A DNA stretch of 64,000 nt from Glandiceps talaboti. Its lineage: Eukaryota > Hemichordata > Enteropneusta > Spengelidae. Position 1 is the first letter of the stretch, and each line of letters begins with the position of its first letter. A program made the position numbers and the translations under genes. The stretch lies in assembly GCF_964340395.1 (NCBI RefSeq), contig NC_135565.1, positions 20,946,209-21,010,208 on the forward strand, in the 5' to 3' direction. Below, piece after piece: positions 63,390 to 64,000 of the stretch. The notes below the pieces were generated by a model. That model made no database searches. It was not told where the DNA came from and was given only the letters and a program-made list of their open reading frames with translations.

Positions 63390-63986
63390 GGGAGCCTTCA
63401 ATGTTTACAAGGGGGAGGGCCGGGAATGGAGGGGGGGGGTCACTTATTACAAACCGCGGCTCTCGGGGGAGGGACATATTTTAGAAAATGGGATTTGGAG
63501 GATCACATTTTGTATGACTCTTGTATTGCTTAACATTGCGTTATTTTTGGCTTTTTGTCATCCCATCGCTGCCACCCGTTCCAAATCGACGGGTTAGGGT
63601 TAGAGTTAGGATTATAGGTACCATAAGATCAACTTATATGAAATTGCTGCTAACAACCATGTAAGTTGTGGTGTAAGGAGAAGAGAGGGTCTCACAGGTG
63701 TAAAATGGGAGTAGTTGGGTAAGATACGAGGGATAATGTTATGGAGATGTTGACCTCGCTCCTGACGATGTCAAGAGTGTACCAATCTAATTACTGGGTG
63801 TACTCGTTGAATTGTGGCCTTCATCTCAGCCAATGAGATCCAAACACATATATTTATTGATATAAGGGGAGGGTCATGTTTTAGAGAAAGAAAGTTGAGA
63901 CAGGGTCACTTTTTAGCTTGACGGAGTCGACAGTCCCATCCTAATTTTCCACCGGCCCTCTCCCCTTGTAATTACTAAAGACTCCC
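63390..63986. mobile_element. 597-bp terminal-inverted-repeat element (MITE-like)
   Basis: The left end GGGAGCCTTCAATGTTTACA plus AGGGGGAGGGCCGG is matched by the reverse complement of the right end (GGGAGTCTTTAGTAATTACA plus AGGGGAGAGGGCCGG). The element is flanked on both sides by TTA (63387-63389 and 63987-63989), a likely 3-bp target duplication. Internal GGGAGGG(A/T)CAT(A/G)TTTTAGA motifs repeat near each end. No coding capacity, so presumably mobilised by another element's transposase. Confidence 0.82.
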
Positions 63987-64000
63987 TTAGTTTGTGTTGG

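Overview
This is eukaryotic nuclear DNA. Genes are split into many exons with GT-AG introns, and there are many microsatellites, minisatellites and short interspersed elements. The proteins (a POLD1 closest to animal forms, a long HAUS6, SDHAF4, and an ESE-type ETS factor with PNT domain, AT-hook and ETS domain) point to a bilaterian animal. The low GC, dense tandem repeats and intron sizes fit a marine invertebrate (deuterostome or spiralian). I cannot name the species.

Layout. 174-14196 (+): POLD1, catalytic subunit of DNA polymerase delta, 20 coding exons seen, the first ~70 codons lying upstream of the window. 14197-21484: gene-poor repeats. 21485-22418 (-): SDHAF4, a two-exon mitochondrial assembly factor. 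Only ~300 bp separates its start from that of HAUS6 (22718-38398, +), an augmin subunit with 18 exons, so the two probably share a bidirectional promoter. 38399-48749: no confident gene, but several large repeat blocks, a tRNA-derived SINE and one orphan exon-like segment. 48750-52957 (-): an ESE-family (ELF3/ELF5/EHF) ETS gene with 8 coding exons. Its 5' UTR is split, and the promoter near 53990 has a TATA box, a CCAAT box and Rel/NF-kB-like sites. 54300-64000: no gene recognised, but foldback elements, a clear 597-bp terminal-inverted-repeat element, and five perfect TGACGTCA (CRE) palindromes.

The most unusual theme is that local tandem duplications repeatedly include exon edges. POLD1 exon 4's donor is amplified into about 27 donor sites separated by acceptor-like TTTATAG. 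The start of POLD1 exon 5 is present in four copies, two of them intact and in frame. The ends of POLD1 exon 11 and of the last exon (with its stop codon), the start of HAUS6 exon 11, and the stop-codon region of the ETS gene are also duplicated. A ~100-bp piece of HAUS6 coding sequence is copied into its own 3' region. A second theme is a 60-bp minisatellite in POLD1 intron 16 whose unit matches the tRNA-like head of the SINE found at 46 kb.

Exon boundaries were set by hand from splice consensus, reading phase and remembered family similarity; no alignment or transcript was available.
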